Numbered from the stretch's first letter, positions 9,101-17,368 are shown. The stretch: DNA of 64,000 nucleotides from CAVQUE01 sp046290435 (GCA_046290435.1 JBKAGO010000048.1:16293-80292); one strand, 5' to 3'. Notes: a model not told the origin generated them from the letters alone. Numbers and translations are program-made.

Positions 9101-9655
9101 GCTCTCGCCGTCGCCGGCCGGGAACAGCGGCACCCTGGTGCCATCGGCGAAGACCGCCCATGGCCGGTTCCGCCGATCGAGGTGCAACACGGCGCCGTCG
9201 GTCAGCTGGGACAACACATCTGGATCGATGACGTTGTCGGCGTCGCTCCCGGCGACGCGCAGCGGCTCATCGTCGGATCCGCCCGACTCGTCGACCCCGG
9301 CGGAATCGGCGTCGACAGCACGGGCGGCGGGCACCGTCGGGGCCGCAGTCGACTCGTCGGTCTCGGCGTCGGCGTCCTCTCGATCGACCGGGTCCTGCGA
9401 CGTGTCGACGCCCGAAGGCTCGGCGTCGGCCGCTTCGACCGCCATGGTCGGGGTGACGATCAGCCGGATCAGACCATCGTCGGGGCCGACGGGTTCGCTG
9501 GTGACGACGTCGACGATCTCCGGGGCCGGCGGCAGAGCCGCAGCGGCGTCTTCGGCCGGTGCGCCGCCGACGAGTCCGGGTACGCCGGGTACGACGCCCG
9601 CAGCCACGGCGATGGCCGCGACGATGCCGATGTTCCTCGGTGACGCCAACCCCAC
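6176..9655 (-). CDS. Large secreted subtilisin-like (S8) serine protease with Gly-rich linkers and an IPT/TIG-like domain
   Basis: 1159 residues. The N terminus is hydrophobic (residues about 8-30) and reads as a signal peptide. The catalytic triad is complete: Asp338 in AVIDSGVDFSHPDL, His395 in HGTHVAGI and Ser564 in SGTSQATP. Between Asp and His lies a DDEDCTNGIDDDANG segment of the MopE/calcium-binding kind. From about residue 760 come long Gly/Ser/Thr-rich stretches flanking a single IPT/TIG-like beta domain (around residues 920-1000), then a Cys-containing tail ending CAADPCRI. No LPXTG or membrane anchor is seen, so it is probably released or surface-associated. The GTG start has GGAGCGG 6 bases upstream. 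The purine-biased low-complexity part produces long spurious frames on the other strand (e.g. 6890-9643). Confidence 0.9.
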   Translation of the reverse strand: MGLASPRNIGIVAAIAVAAGVVPGVPGLVGGAPAEDAAAALPPAPEIVDVVTSEPVGPDDGLIRLIVTPTMAVEAADAEPSGVDTSQDPVDREDADAETDESTAAPTVPAARAVDADSAGVDESGGSDDEPLRVAGSDADNVIDPDVLSQLTDGAVLHLDRRNRPWAVFADGTRVPLFPAGDGESLLAEREREAEAERAREQAEADPADAAAAGEEPATTDAGTDVMAAYSVGHPLMDEIAMLVGVLSVVSLGDGSYAVTLEDPAVLDGLDVEVAEDIPMGIGSEPYERYQWALDNTGDNLNGIGANPVPAQRADADIDGVEARSAATGRGVVVAVIDSGVDFSHPDLAPARWTNDDEDCTNGIDDDANGFVDDCHGWDFAYEDNSPYNAGAHAHGTHVAGIIASAIDGQGVAGVAPDAEIMDLNVGAITASGQPGITMSAVARAIRYAVDNGADVINLSLGTSPGSPRAGSAPVESAILHAEANGVLVVAAAGNDGVSLDGGPGWPAGYEMSNMITVGASTPSDTRAGFSNWGRVVDIFAPGELILSTVPVPQGRWKFMSGTSQATPIVAAAAALLIDDVPGLPPAELRARLIAASDRHDSLMAHVADGVRLNAATAVGAGSPEHRLADVAVRVSGLSAIAADASVEAEIDIAVPADFGAEDEFSWHASVFVSVPEGVAALTGHEISVDGIPRDSDAAGSVDLGIERSGAVTLATSLPEGSYALMLEAVPADDPGQRLGAPKVVSFSVGTTETSPDGGSTPSTPTEPGSGPTGGGGSGGSGGGTVPGGSGGGSQSGSATSGGSTGGSTGGSTTGSGTPTQGSGSGGSSSGSTDMGSGGGSSADATTGSGGGGTSSGSRQVVVGGGGGGASTGGGTASGGGSTGGSASPAPGSGGGSAVSQPPAPPGPVTSGTWAIEMVSPHYAPVGVTSTVQLIGRFPSAAYVWFGDVPGSVLVASDRMMVVLAPARATAGTVDISLRRTGEGTVLTLPGGFTYLGGSERSGGGSGSEAPATGGGGGTAPSTGGGGGSGSEAPATRGGTGGGGEATAPGAGGGGTGSGDGTAGAGGGGAGGGGGAVGGGGTGGGDGTGGGGATAPGAGDGAEEGSSGSGSSPVGIDTRQPRNRGGEVVDLGNGLRGVMVAGANPMAGAPRCAADPCRI

Positions 9656-9796
9656 GACCCGCTCCGTGTCCAGTCGTCCGATCTCTCCGGGACCAACGAT
9701 CGGACGGCGCAGCGCCGGGCTGAGCGAGAGGGTCGAGATGGGGCCGAACCACCCACCCCGATGGGTCCGCAGGCCCGGTCGGCCCCGGTCGGCATC

Positions 9797-9828
9797 GGTC
9801 AGGTCAGGTCAGGTCAGGTCAGGTCAGG
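9797..9828. repeat. Tandem 5-base repeat (GGTCA)6 over a stop codon
   Basis: About six units of GGTCA run through the 3' end of the leftward exchanger gene, whose TGA (9819-9821) lies within the array. Gain or loss of units after the stop would not alter the protein. The remainder of 9656-9818 shows no gene. Confidence 0.85.
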
Positions 9829-10763
9829 AACGGGAGGGTGGCCGCATAGATGGCCAGCAGCACCAGGCCTTCACGGCGGGAGACGAGCAGCCCGGTACGC
9901 ATCATCACCCACGCCAGGACCGCCACCGCCAATGCCACCGCTGTGCCGACCGTGGTCAGGTTGGGAGCGTCGATCACCGCCGGGGCGGCCACACCGACCA
10001 GACCGGCCACGCCGAGGGCATTGAAGAGATTCGATCCCAGCAGGTTGCCGACGATCAGATCCGTCTCGCCACGCCGCGCCGACTGCACGACGGTGACCAG
10101 CTCGGGCAACGACGTACCCAGCGCCACCAGCGTGGCCCCGACGAAGCCCCCGCTGAGCCCGGCCCGGTCGGCGATGTCGAGAGCCCCGGTCAACAGCAAC
10201 TGCGCACCGGCGACGGTGCCGACCAGACCAAGGATCGTGCGGATGCTCTCGATGCCGATCCGGTGGTGACTGGGGTCGGTGAGCTCGACGGTCTCGGGAC
10301 CCAGCGGATCGTCGGTGCCCGAGCGGGATCCGAGGAGGACGGCTGTCAACACGGCGACCATCGCCACGAGCAGGATGATCCCCTCGATACGGGTGAACCC
10401 GTCCTGGACGACGATGGCGAACAGGATGGTCGCAGCCACGACGAACGGCGCCTCACGGCGAACGACCTTCGACTGCACGATCATCGGACACAGCAGCGCT
10501 CCGATGCCCAGGACGAGGGTGAGGTTGGCCAGGTTCGACCCGACCACGTTGCCGATCGCCACTTCGGGTTCGTCGCCGACGGCGGCCAGGACCGATACCA
10601 ACATCTCCGGGGCGCTGGTGCCGAAACCCACGACCACGACGCCGACGACCAGCGGCGAGACCTGCAGGATCAACGCGACACGGGCAGCTCCGATGACGAA
10701 TTGATCCGACGCGTAGGCGAGCAGGCCGAGGCCGACGACCATGAAGACGAGCGAGGCGATCAA
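9819..10763 (-). CDS. Ca2+/cation antiporter of the CaCA superfamily (YrbG-like)
   Basis: About 314 residues with some ten hydrophobic segments. The two inverted alpha repeats that form the ion site are clear: GFGTSAPEMLVSV with GNVVGSNLANL in the first half, and ALGTSLPELVTVV with GNLLGSNLFNAL in the second, both with the acidic residue after SAP/SLP. Members exchange Ca2+ for Na+ or H+ across the inner membrane. The start is uncertain. The TTG at 10763 is chosen because GGAGGG precedes it and the first helix then begins as in relatives; an upstream TTG at 10811 would add 16 basic residues but would leave no room for the TAACGT promoter word at 10811-10816. The 10812-11026 gap holds no gene that I can support. 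Confidence 0.85.
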   Translation of the reverse strand: MIASLVFMVVGLGLLAYASDQFVIGAARVALILQVSPLVVGVVVVGFGTSAPEMLVSVLAAVGDEPEVAIGNVVGSNLANLTLVLGIGALLCPMIVQSKVVRREAPFVVAATILFAIVVQDGFTRIEGIILLVAMVAVLTAVLLGSRSGTDDPLGPETVELTDPSHHRIGIESIRTILGLVGTVAGAQLLLTGALDIADRAGLSGGFVGATLVALGTSLPELVTVVQSARRGETDLIVGNLLGSNLFNALGVAGLVGVAAPAVIDAPNLTTVGTAVALAVAVLAWVMMRTGLLVSRREGLVLLAIYAATLPFLT

Positions 10764-11014
10764 CAGCCCTCCAGGGCGAAAACCCGACAGGCCGACCCGT
10801 CGGAATCGCAACGTTAGCGTCGGACCCCGACGACATGACCGCTTCGAGACCGATCAGACGACGCCGACTTCGCCGGTTCCGGCGCGGGACACGAGTTCGC
10901 TCAGCCAGAGAAGGCGAGTCGGCTCCAGATGCGCAGACCCTCCGGGTCGCGGATCAGCGGCGCGGATGGGGTCGTCGGGCGGCGACCAGCCCCGGACCGC
11001 CGACCGACCCCGAT

Positions 11015-11020
11015 TAGGCT
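11015..11020 (+). promoter_or_regulatory. Putative leaderless promoter -10 element (TAGGCT)
   Basis: TAGGCT ends 6 bases before the GTG start of the sulfotransferase-like gene and no Shine-Dalgarno sequence is present. Transcription would begin at or very near the start codon. Confidence 0.5.
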
Positions 11021-11026
11021 GCGTCG

Positions 11027-11968
11027 GTGGCCGACCACACGCTCTTCTCGCCGCATCAGAAGCCGCCGCTGTTCCCCACCCGAGCCGGCGACGGGGTGGT
11101 CGTGTTCGGCATGCACCGCTCGGGCACGTCGGCTCTGACGAGGCTGTTGACCCAGTGCGGTCTCACCCCGGGCCCGCTCGACATGCTGCTCGGCCCCACC
11201 GAGGCCAACCCGTACGGGCACTTCGAGCCGCAGCCGTTGCAGACGTTCAACGACGGGCTCCTCAATCACCTCGAGCGCTACTGGCACTGCCCCCCGACGC
11301 GGGTCGAGGTCTTCGCCATTGCGGACTTCGATCCCGTCCGCGCCGACCTGGCTGCCGTCTTCGACGAGGTCTATCCGGGTCCGGGCTGGGTCTACAAGGA
11401 CCCCCGCCTGTGCGTCATGTGGCATCTCTACGCCCCGCTGTTCGACCCGGCACCGGTCGGGGTGTTCATGGCTCGCCACCCCGCACACGTCGCCCGTTCG
11501 TTGGAACGCCGCGACGGCATCGCGTTCGAGTACGGGTTGGCGATGTGGGACTTCTACTGCCGCAGCGCGTTGGCCGCGCTCGCCCATTGCCGCCGGCCGC
11601 AGGTGCTGGTGTACGACCAGATGATCGAAGATGCTCGAGGCGTCGCAGATCAGCTCGTCGCCGTGATCGACGAAGCCGGGATTCCACGAACCGGCGTCGC
11701 CTCCGACGCATCCTCCGCCATCGACCCGGCGATGAACCGGTCGGCCGCAGGCACCGACGAGATCGTCGTCCCGCGCACAACCGAGGAACTCTGGCAGTCG
11801 ATCTGCGCCATGGCGGCGACCGACCGGCCCGAGCCCGTTCCGCCGTCGCCCGACGACGTCGTCGCACTGATCGACCGCCGTGCTGCGCTGGTCCGCGAGC
11901 ACATCGACGCCCTGATCGGCGGGTCCGAACAGCCCGCCGATCCGGTTCACTGGCCGCCGTCGTACTGA
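11027..11968 (+). CDS. Sulfotransferase-family P-loop protein
   Basis: 313 residues. GMHRSGTSAL at about residues 28-37 is the 5'-phosphosulfate-binding loop of PAPS-dependent sulfotransferases, and VYKDPRLCVM followed by VFMARHPAHVARSL resembles the region that contacts the 3'-phosphate (R..S). Members transfer sulfate from PAPS to hydroxyls of glycans or small molecules in the cytoplasm. The acceptor is unknown and no PAPS synthesis or glycan gene is nearby. The GTG start is supported by the TAGGCT promoter word just upstream. It stands alone on the plus strand, with the Nudix gene 63 bases further on, possibly co-transcribed. Confidence 0.75.
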   Translation: MADHTLFSPHQKPPLFPTRAGDGVVVFGMHRSGTSALTRLLTQCGLTPGPLDMLLGPTEANPYGHFEPQPLQTFNDGLLNHLERYWHCPPTRVEVFAIADFDPVRADLAAVFDEVYPGPGWVYKDPRLCVMWHLYAPLFDPAPVGVFMARHPAHVARSLERRDGIAFEYGLAMWDFYCRSALAALAHCRRPQVLVYDQMIEDARGVADQLVAVIDEAGIPRTGVASDASSAIDPAMNRSAAGTDEIVVPRTTEELWQSICAMAATDRPEPVPPSPDDVVALIDRRAALVREHIDALIGGSEQPADPVHWPPSY

Positions 11969-12009
11969 AACCGAAGGCGGTTCGGCTCGGCATGGACGGC
12001 GGGCCGGGA

Positions 12010-12028
12010 CCTGGGTGATAGACCCAGG
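12010..12028 (+). promoter_or_regulatory. Small hairpin before the Nudix start codon
   Basis: CCTGGGT and ACCCAGG (7 base pairs) enclose GATAG. The right arm runs into the AGGGG that would serve as ribosome-binding site for the ATG at 12032, so pairing could partly hide it. A short, weakly supported element. Confidence 0.3.
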
Positions 12029-12031
12029 GGC

Positions 12032-12577
12032 ATGGCCGACGCTCCCCCCACCCGATTCACGCCCATCGTCGGAACACTCGCCTACCTGCTCGACCGCGAC
12101 CGCGACGCGGTGCTGATGATCCGCCGGAATGCCCGTCCCGACGACGACCACTACGGCAAGGTCAACGGCCTCGGCGGCAAGCTCGAACCCGACGAGGACG
12201 TCGTGGGGAGCCTCCGCCGCGAGATCGACGAGGAGACCGGCCTCGTCATCACGCACATGACGCTGCGCGGCACCATCACCTGGACCAACTTCGGTCCGAA
12301 GCGAGAGCAGTGGCTGGGGTTCCTGTTCCTCGTCGACGCCTGGGAGGGCACACCGCCGGCATCGAACGCCGAGGGTTCACTCGAGTGGATCGACCGATCC
12401 CGTCTCCTCGCGGCATGCGACCCCGACCCCGATGTCCGCGGCAGCGCCGACCTCCCGATGTGGGAAGGCGATCGCCACTTCGTGCCGTTGGTGTTCGACG
12501 ACGATCCTCGGGCGTTCCACGGGACGATGCCCTACGACGCCGACGTGCCGACCGGCTGGCGCTACGAGCGGCTCTGA
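12032..12577 (+). CDS. Nudix hydrolase (MutT/8-oxo-dGTP diphosphatase-like)
   Basis: 181 residues with a recognisable Nudix box, GGKLEPDEDVV then REIDEETGL at about residues 49-71, which supplies the Glu ligands for Mg2+. The spacing of KVNGLGGK and the aromatic FGPKREQWLGFLF segment resemble MTH1/MutT-like sanitising enzymes that hydrolyse oxidised purine nucleotides, but substrate class is hard to read from this family. Cytoplasmic. Its last 16 bases overlap the 3' end of the converging amidase gene. Confidence 0.85.
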   Translation: MADAPPTRFTPIVGTLAYLLDRDRDAVLMIRRNARPDDDHYGKVNGLGGKLEPDEDVVGSLRREIDEETGLVITHMTLRGTITWTNFGPKREQWLGFLFLVDAWEGTPPASNAEGSLEWIDRSRLLAACDPDPDVRGSADLPMWEGDRHFVPLVFDDDPRAFHGTMPYDADVPTGWRYERL

Positions 12578-13929
12578 GCGCCCGCTTCGGGTGGTGGACC
12601 GAACAGCCCGGCCTCCTCGATGGCCCGGCCGAGGCCCAGCAGCACCGGCTCCCAGCCGATGGGTGCTGCCAGCTGCGCCCCCAACGGGACCCCCGCCTCG
12701 GCCCACCCGACCGGCACCGTCATCGCCGGCCATCCGGTGACGTTGAACAGGTAGCTGTAGGGCATGAGGACGTCGTTGCGGCGGAGGTACTCCCCCATCG
12801 ACTCGACGTCGCCGGCCACGTGCCCGAGGGGGATGGCGGCCCGGCCCAGGGTCGGGGTGAGCAACACGTCGTAGCCGGCCATGTCGGTGCGGAGCCGATC
12901 GGCGATGCGGCCCTGGGTGACCTGGGCGATGGTGACGTCGTGGAGGGTCAGCGCGGTGGCGGCCTCGACGGCGGCGAGTGTCACGGGTTCGAGGGTGTCG
13001 GGTCCGGGCGGGCGGCCCGTCAGCTGGGCCACGGTGGTCACGTCGTGGGCCACCCAGCGGCTGAACAGTGCGTGCCAGGTGCCCGCCAGCAGTTCGGCGT
13101 CGAGTGGCGGGTCGACGGGCGTGACCCGATGGCCGAGGTCCTCCAGGAGCGCCGCAACGGCCTCGGTGGCGGCGACGACCGCGGGGTCGGGATCCTCGCC
13201 TGCCCAGTGGTCGGTCGACACGGCGATGCGCAGCGGCCCCGCGGCGTCGAGCATCGGCCCGTCGCCGAGCACCCCGAGGAAGGCCTCGGTGTCTCGGACG
13301 GTGCGGGTGACGACGAACTCCTCGGCGACGCCGCCCCAGCCACCGTCCTCCCAGGGCACCCGGCGCCGGCTGGGCTTGAGCCCGACCAGACCGCAGGCGG
13401 CCGCCGGGATGCGGATCGACCCGGCGCAGTCGCTGGCGTGCGCGACCGGCACCACGCCGGCGGCGACCGCGGCCGCGGCGCCGCCCGAGGAGCCCCCGGC
13501 GGAGACCTGGGGGTTCCACGGGTTGCGGGTGGTGCCGTGGACGGCGGACTCGGTGGTGCCGTGTTGGATGAACTCCGGCACCGCCGACCGGCCGAGGATC
13601 TGCACGCCGGCCGCCTGGAGGCGGTCGACGAACACGCCGGTGGTGCGGGCCCGGTGGCCCTGCGCGAGGGCGCTGCCCATCTCGACCAGTCGCCCCGCCT
13701 CGGCGGAGCCGTAGTCCTTGCGGAGCACCGGGACGCCGGCCAGGGGACCGTCGAGGTCGCGCACCGGCGTGGGGTCCTCGTACCACTCGACCACGGCGTT
13801 GATGACGGGGTCGGTGCGGTCGTGCATCGCCCGGGCGGCGGCGCGGATGTCGGCGTCGGCGACCTCGCCGGCGCGCACCAGGGCGGCGAGGTCGGTGGCG
13901 TCGAGGATGCGGTACTCGTCAGGCGTCAT
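12562..13929 (-). CDS. Amidase-signature family amidohydrolase
   Basis: 455 residues. The Ser-cisSer-Lys triad region is intact: RKDYG supplies the Lys, SAGGSSGGAAA the Gly/Ser-rich signature with the cis-Ser, and DCAGSIRIPA the nucleophilic Ser. The family hydrolyses amides, including drugs, nitrile-derived amides and glutamyl-tRNA. The glutamyl-tRNA version (GatA) is unlikely because GatB and GatC genes are absent. The ATG has GAGGA about 8 bases upstream. The following gene in the leftward direction converges with it and overlaps by 16 bases. Substrate unknown. Confidence 0.85.
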   Translation of the reverse strand: MTPDEYRILDATDLAALVRAGEVADADIRAAARAMHDRTDPVINAVVEWYEDPTPVRDLDGPLAGVPVLRKDYGSAEAGRLVEMGSALAQGHRARTTGVFVDRLQAAGVQILGRSAVPEFIQHGTTESAVHGTTRNPWNPQVSAGGSSGGAAAAVAAGVVPVAHASDCAGSIRIPAAACGLVGLKPSRRRVPWEDGGWGGVAEEFVVTRTVRDTEAFLGVLGDGPMLDAAGPLRIAVSTDHWAGEDPDPAVVAATEAVAALLEDLGHRVTPVDPPLDAELLAGTWHALFSRWVAHDVTTVAQLTGRPPGPDTLEPVTLAAVEAATALTLHDVTIAQVTQGRIADRLRTDMAGYDVLLTPTLGRAAIPLGHVAGDVESMGEYLRRNDVLMPYSYLFNVTGWPAMTVPVGWAEAGVPLGAQLAAPIGWEPVLLGLGRAIEEAGLFGPPPEAGAQSRS

Positions 13930-13950
13930 GGGCGGTCCTCACGCAATCGC

Positions 13951-14014
13951 GGTCGGTCGGGTAGCGACGGCGGGTCGGTCGGGTAGCGACGGTGGTCAGT
14001 CGGGTAGCGACGGC
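13951..14014. repeat. Threefold tandem repeat of TCGGGTAGCGACGG
   Basis: Three units of about 20-22 bases, the rightmost being the coding tail and stop (TCA, 13996-13998) of the amine oxidase gene. The other two therefore look like copies of its last codons placed after the stop, a duplication of the gene end. Confidence 0.8.
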
Positions 14015-15687
14015 GGGGCCAGCTCGTCCCACACGTCGCCCGGCCCCGGGTTGTCGGGATGGGTGGCGCCGCCGAGGTGGGCGGCGATGCCCCACACCGC
14101 GTTGAGGGCGGTCTGCACCGCACCCTCGGCCCAGCCCGGCGTCCAGGACACGTCGTCACCGGCGAGGAAGATGCCCCGCTCGTGATCGGGCAGGTCGCGC
14201 TGCACGAAGTGGCCGTACATGCGCCGGTTGTACCGGTAGTGGCCGGGCAGCGCTCCCTTGAAGGCCCCGAGGAAGTTGGGGTCCGCCTCCCACGACACGG
14301 TGATGGGCTCGCCGATCACGTGGCTGCGGATGGCGGCGTCGGGGTAGATCTTGTCGAGGGTGTCGAGCGCCAGGCGGGCCCGTTCGGCCGCCGACTTTGG
14401 CAGCACCTTCATGGCGTCGCTCATCCATGCGTACGACAGGCAGATGACGGCGGGCTTGTCGGGGCCGTTGTCGAACAGGTACGTGCCTCGGGTGTTGCGG
14501 TCGGTGAGGGTCATGCCCATCAGCGGCCAGCCGGTGGCGGGGTCGATGTCGTTCCAGAAGGGACGGTCGACCATGACGAAGGTCTTGGAGGACTGCATGT
14601 AGCGGGTGCGGTCGAGCGCCATCCAGAGCGCGTGCGAGAACAGCGATTCCTCGACGTCGATGTCGGTGGTGAGCAGCCAGCTCTGTGTGGTGCAGAGCAC
14701 CACCGGGTAGCGGGCGGCGACGTCGTTGTCGTCGGTGACCTCGAAGCTGGCATCGTCCCAGCGCCGGATGCGGGCGACCCCCGGTCGCGGCGCCCCCGAG
14801 TGCAGCGACGACAGGCTCGTGCCGGCGGGCCAGTGGGCGAGGTCGTCGGGCTGATGGTCCCACAGGCGGCGGACGAGCTGTTCGGCGCCGCCGACGATGA
14901 GGTGCTGGTCCTCGTCGAAGGCGCACGACACGACGCGCAGGATCTCGAGCATCGAGTTGGGGAAGTCACTGTCCCAGCCGCCGGTGCCGAACCCGACCTG
15001 ACCGAAGACCTCGCGGTGGCGATACGACAACGCCGAGAACGACGACGACGAGGCGACGAAGTCGTAGAAGGTGCGGTCGTCCCAGACGTCGACGAGCCCA
15101 CGCCACAGGCGCTGCACGGTCGGAGCGTCGCGGCCGCGCATGGCCGCCTGCAGCGCCGAGAGGCCGGCGTGTTCCTCGAGCGCGTCGGCCCAGGCGTCGG
15201 CGACCTCGCGGAACAGCGGCGGCAGGTCGTCGAGGGTGCGGGCGTGGTGGGTGACGCCGGCCAGGTCGATCACCGTGGTTGGCGCGGCCGGGGTGAGCGG
15301 ATTGGGGAACGGTGCCGTGTCGAGCCCGACGAGATCGATGTAGTGGAACAACGCTGTCGACGAGATGGGGAACCGCATGCCGCCGAGCTCGGCGATGACG
15401 TCGTCGGCGCCGCCGAAGCGCTGGGACCGCAGGCGCCCTCCCATGCGGGCGGCCTCGTGCACCACCGGCTTGAGGCCCATGCGCATGAGCTCGTAGGCCG
15501 CCACGACGCCGGCGACACCGGCACCGACGACGGCGACCTCGGTGCCGGCGATGTCGTCGGGCACCGTGCCCAGACCGGCGGGATGGGCGAGCCAGTCGTC
15601 GAATGCGAAACAGAAGTCGGGCCCGAACGCCGTCACCAGCGGCTCGGACCGGTCGCCGTGATCGCTCGCCGCCGTCAACTGACTCAC
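13996..15687 (-). CDS. FAD-dependent flavin amine oxidase
   Basis: 563 residues. The ADP-binding Rossmann motif VAVVGAGVAGVVAAYEL is at about residues 51-67, followed by the GGR motif (RMGGRLRS) of the amine-oxidase/L-amino-acid-oxidase family. The C-terminal FAD contact is seen as IFLAGDDVSWTPGWAEGA. Members oxidise amino acids or monoamines (e.g. L-amino-acid oxidase, tryptophan 2-monooxygenase), producing H2O2. No signal peptide is evident. GTG 15685-15687 is taken as the start because TAGGGT lies 7 bases ahead, consistent with leaderless translation. Substrate undetermined. Confidence 0.85.
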   Translation of the reverse strand: MSQLTAASDHGDRSEPLVTAFGPDFCFAFDDWLAHPAGLGTVPDDIAGTEVAVVGAGVAGVVAAYELMRMGLKPVVHEAARMGGRLRSQRFGGADDVIAELGGMRFPISSTALFHYIDLVGLDTAPFPNPLTPAAPTTVIDLAGVTHHARTLDDLPPLFREVADAWADALEEHAGLSALQAAMRGRDAPTVQRLWRGLVDVWDDRTFYDFVASSSSFSALSYRHREVFGQVGFGTGGWDSDFPNSMLEILRVVSCAFDEDQHLIVGGAEQLVRRLWDHQPDDLAHWPAGTSLSSLHSGAPRPGVARIRRWDDASFEVTDDNDVAARYPVVLCTTQSWLLTTDIDVEESLFSHALWMALDRTRYMQSSKTFVMVDRPFWNDIDPATGWPLMGMTLTDRNTRGTYLFDNGPDKPAVICLSYAWMSDAMKVLPKSAAERARLALDTLDKIYPDAAIRSHVIGEPITVSWEADPNFLGAFKGALPGHYRYNRRMYGHFVQRDLPDHERGIFLAGDDVSWTPGWAEGAVQTALNAVWGIAAHLGGATHPDNPGPGDVWDELAPPSLPD

Positions 15688-15694
15688 GGCCGTG

Positions 15695-15700
15695 ACCCTA
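15695..15700 (-). promoter_or_regulatory. Putative leaderless promoter -10 element (TAGGGT)
   Basis: Reading leftward, TAGGGT is followed by 7 bases and then the GTG start of the amine oxidase gene, with no ribosome-binding site between. Confidence 0.5.
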
Positions 15701-15724
15701 CTGCCGCATGCCCGCGGGTCGTGG

Positions 15725-16270
15725 CTATCGAGCTGGGGTCACGGGGTCGCCGACGGCGACGACGCCGCCCGCGATTACCCGGCAGATGACGCCGCCACGG
15801 TGGCGCATCGCGCGATGGGCGCCGGGGCCGACGGCATCGTCCATGATCTTGCAGGGTGCCGCCACGCGCACGACCTCGAGCTCGACCACAGCGCCGACGC
15901 CGTTGCCGTTGTCGTTGTCGTTGCGGCCGTCGTCGGCGTCGGCGTCGGCGTCGGCGATGCGGCTACCGATGGTGATACGCACGCCTGGCGTCGTCGGCAA
16001 CGGCGGGCCGCTGACGGTGATGTTGCGCCGCGTCGACCCGGGATCGATGGTCGTGCCCAGCGCCGCCGACGATGCGGCGAGGTCCTCGGTCGACTGCAGC
16101 GAGACGTGGCGGTGGCGGGCGTTCTCGTAGCGGTCGCCGACGATGCCGCCACCACTGCGCAGCTCGGCGGTGTCGACGGCCCGCATCGCCAACCGCGTCC
16201 CGGGAGCCACGTGGATTGCGACGATCCGCCGATCGTCCGTCGGCGTCGGTTCGGTGCCCGAGGTCGTCAC
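15725..16270 (-). CDS. MOSC-domain protein
   Basis: 181 residues. GDRYEN, RHRHVSLQS, RRNITVSG and CKIMDD with the final GGVVAVGDPV strand match MOSC domains, the C-terminal module of molybdenum-cofactor sulfurases also found alone (YiiM-like). The Cys in CKIMDD is the expected sulfur-carrying residue. Such proteins handle Mo-cofactor or sulfur transfer in the cytoplasm. An acidic/Asn low-complexity insert of about 25 residues, (AD)n then DGRNDNDNGN, comes from a GTC/GGC triplet repeat at 15905-15960. The GTG start directly abuts the stop of adenosine deaminase, so the two are probably co-transcribed. The molybdoenzyme at 1.1-3.3 kb is not adjacent. Confidence 0.75.
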   Translation of the reverse strand: MTTSGTEPTPTDDRRIVAIHVAPGTRLAMRAVDTAELRSGGGIVGDRYENARHRHVSLQSTEDLAASSAALGTTIDPGSTRRNITVSGPPLPTTPGVRITIGSRIADADADADDGRNDNDNGNGVGAVVELEVVRVAAPCKIMDDAVGPGAHRAMRHRGGVICRVIAGGVVAVGDPVTPAR

Positions 16271-17350
16271 TCAGGCGAGGGCGGCGAAGCCGGGGCGGAT
16301 GACATCGTCGACGAGGCGGCGGCGAGCGTCGAGGTCCTGGAAGGTGGCCATGGCGGCGTTGACCACGAGCTGTTCGACCTCGTCCCACGCCAGAGCGAAC
16401 GTCTCGGCCACCAGGGCGAGCTCGCTCGACGGCATCACGCCCGACATGAGCCGGTTGTCGGTGTTCACCGTGGCGACGAGGCCGGCACGCAGGAACGGTC
16501 CGACGGGATGATCGGCGATGGTCGGCACCGCGCCGATCTGGACGTTGCACGACGGGCACAGCTCGAGAGGGATCTGGCGGTCGCGCACGTAGGTGGCCAT
16601 CGGCCCCAGGACGAGGCTGCCGTCGGGGAGGCGTTCGCAGTCCTCGATGAGGCGCACGCCGTGGCCGATGCGCTCGGCGCCCATCGCCAGCGCGTCGCCG
16701 ATGAGCTCGAGACCCGGTGCCTCACTGGCGTGGATGGTGAGGTGCGCCAGGCCGCGGCGGGCGATGTCGAGCGCCTCGGCGTGATCCGACGGCGGGAACC
16801 CGGTCTCGGCGCCGGCGAGGTCGAAGGCCACGACGCCCCGGCCGAGCCAGCGCAGCGTGAGCTCGGCGATCTCGGCCGAGCGATCCTCGGTGCGCATCGC
16901 ACAGACGATGGTGCCGACCTCGATGGCGTTGCCGGCCGCGGCGGCCTCGGCACAGCCACGGGCGAACCCGGCCACGACCGCCTCGACGGCGGCATCGGTG
17001 CTCAGCGCCCCGTCGACGCCGACGGGTGCGTGGAGCTCGGGCGCGAAACGGACCTCGGCATAGACGACACCGTCGGCGGCGAGATCGACCGCTGCCTCGG
17101 CGGCGACACGTTCGAGCGCGTCGGCCGTCTGCAGCAGCGGCACCGTGTGGGCGAACGTGTCGAGGTAGGCGATGATGTCGCGGCTGTCGGCACCCTTGCG
17201 GAAGTACGCGACCAACTCGTCGAGATCGGTCGACGGCAGCTCGTGGCCGACCGCATCGGCCAGGTCGACGATGGTCGAGGGCCGCAGCCCCCCGTCGAGA
17301 TGGTCGTGCAACAACACCTTCGGCGCCGCGATGAAATCTGGTTCCGTCAT
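16271..17350 (-). CDS. add: Adenosine deaminase
   Basis: 359 residues, the normal size. The metal-binding HDHLDGG is at residues 15-21 (HxH), HASEA carries the catalytic Glu region, GHGVRLI the third His, and LCPSCNVQ and VNTDNRLMSG the end of the active site, the last in the TDNR form that I recall from actinobacterial enzymes rather than TDDP. It converts adenosine or deoxyadenosine to inosine in purine salvage, in the cytoplasm. The ATG at 17348-17350 is preceded by TAGCCT with a 7-base gap, suggesting a leaderless transcript. The MOSC gene follows with no spacer. Confidence 0.9.
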   Translation of the reverse strand: MTEPDFIAAPKVLLHDHLDGGLRPSTIVDLADAVGHELPSTDLDELVAYFRKGADSRDIIAYLDTFAHTVPLLQTADALERVAAEAAVDLAADGVVYAEVRFAPELHAPVGVDGALSTDAAVEAVVAGFARGCAEAAAAGNAIEVGTIVCAMRTEDRSAEIAELTLRWLGRGVVAFDLAGAETGFPPSDHAEALDIARRGLAHLTIHASEAPGLELIGDALAMGAERIGHGVRLIEDCERLPDGSLVLGPMATYVRDRQIPLELCPSCNVQIGAVPTIADHPVGPFLRAGLVATVNTDNRLMSGVMPSSELALVAETFALAWDEVEQLVVNAAMATFQDLDARRRLVDDVIRPGFAALA

Positions 17351-17357
17351 GGCGGCG

Positions 17358-17363
17358 AGGCTA
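17358..17363 (-). promoter_or_regulatory. Putative leaderless promoter -10 element (TAGCCT)
   Basis: TAGCCT read leftward ends 7 bases before the adenosine deaminase ATG. It lies at the edge of the family B repeat cluster. Confidence 0.45.
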
Positions 17364-17368
17364 CCCGT

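Noticed and set aside
6890..9643. Long rightward frame (917 codons) opposite the subtilase
   Set aside because: Arg-rich antisense translation with no motif, while the other strand has signal peptide and full catalytic triad.
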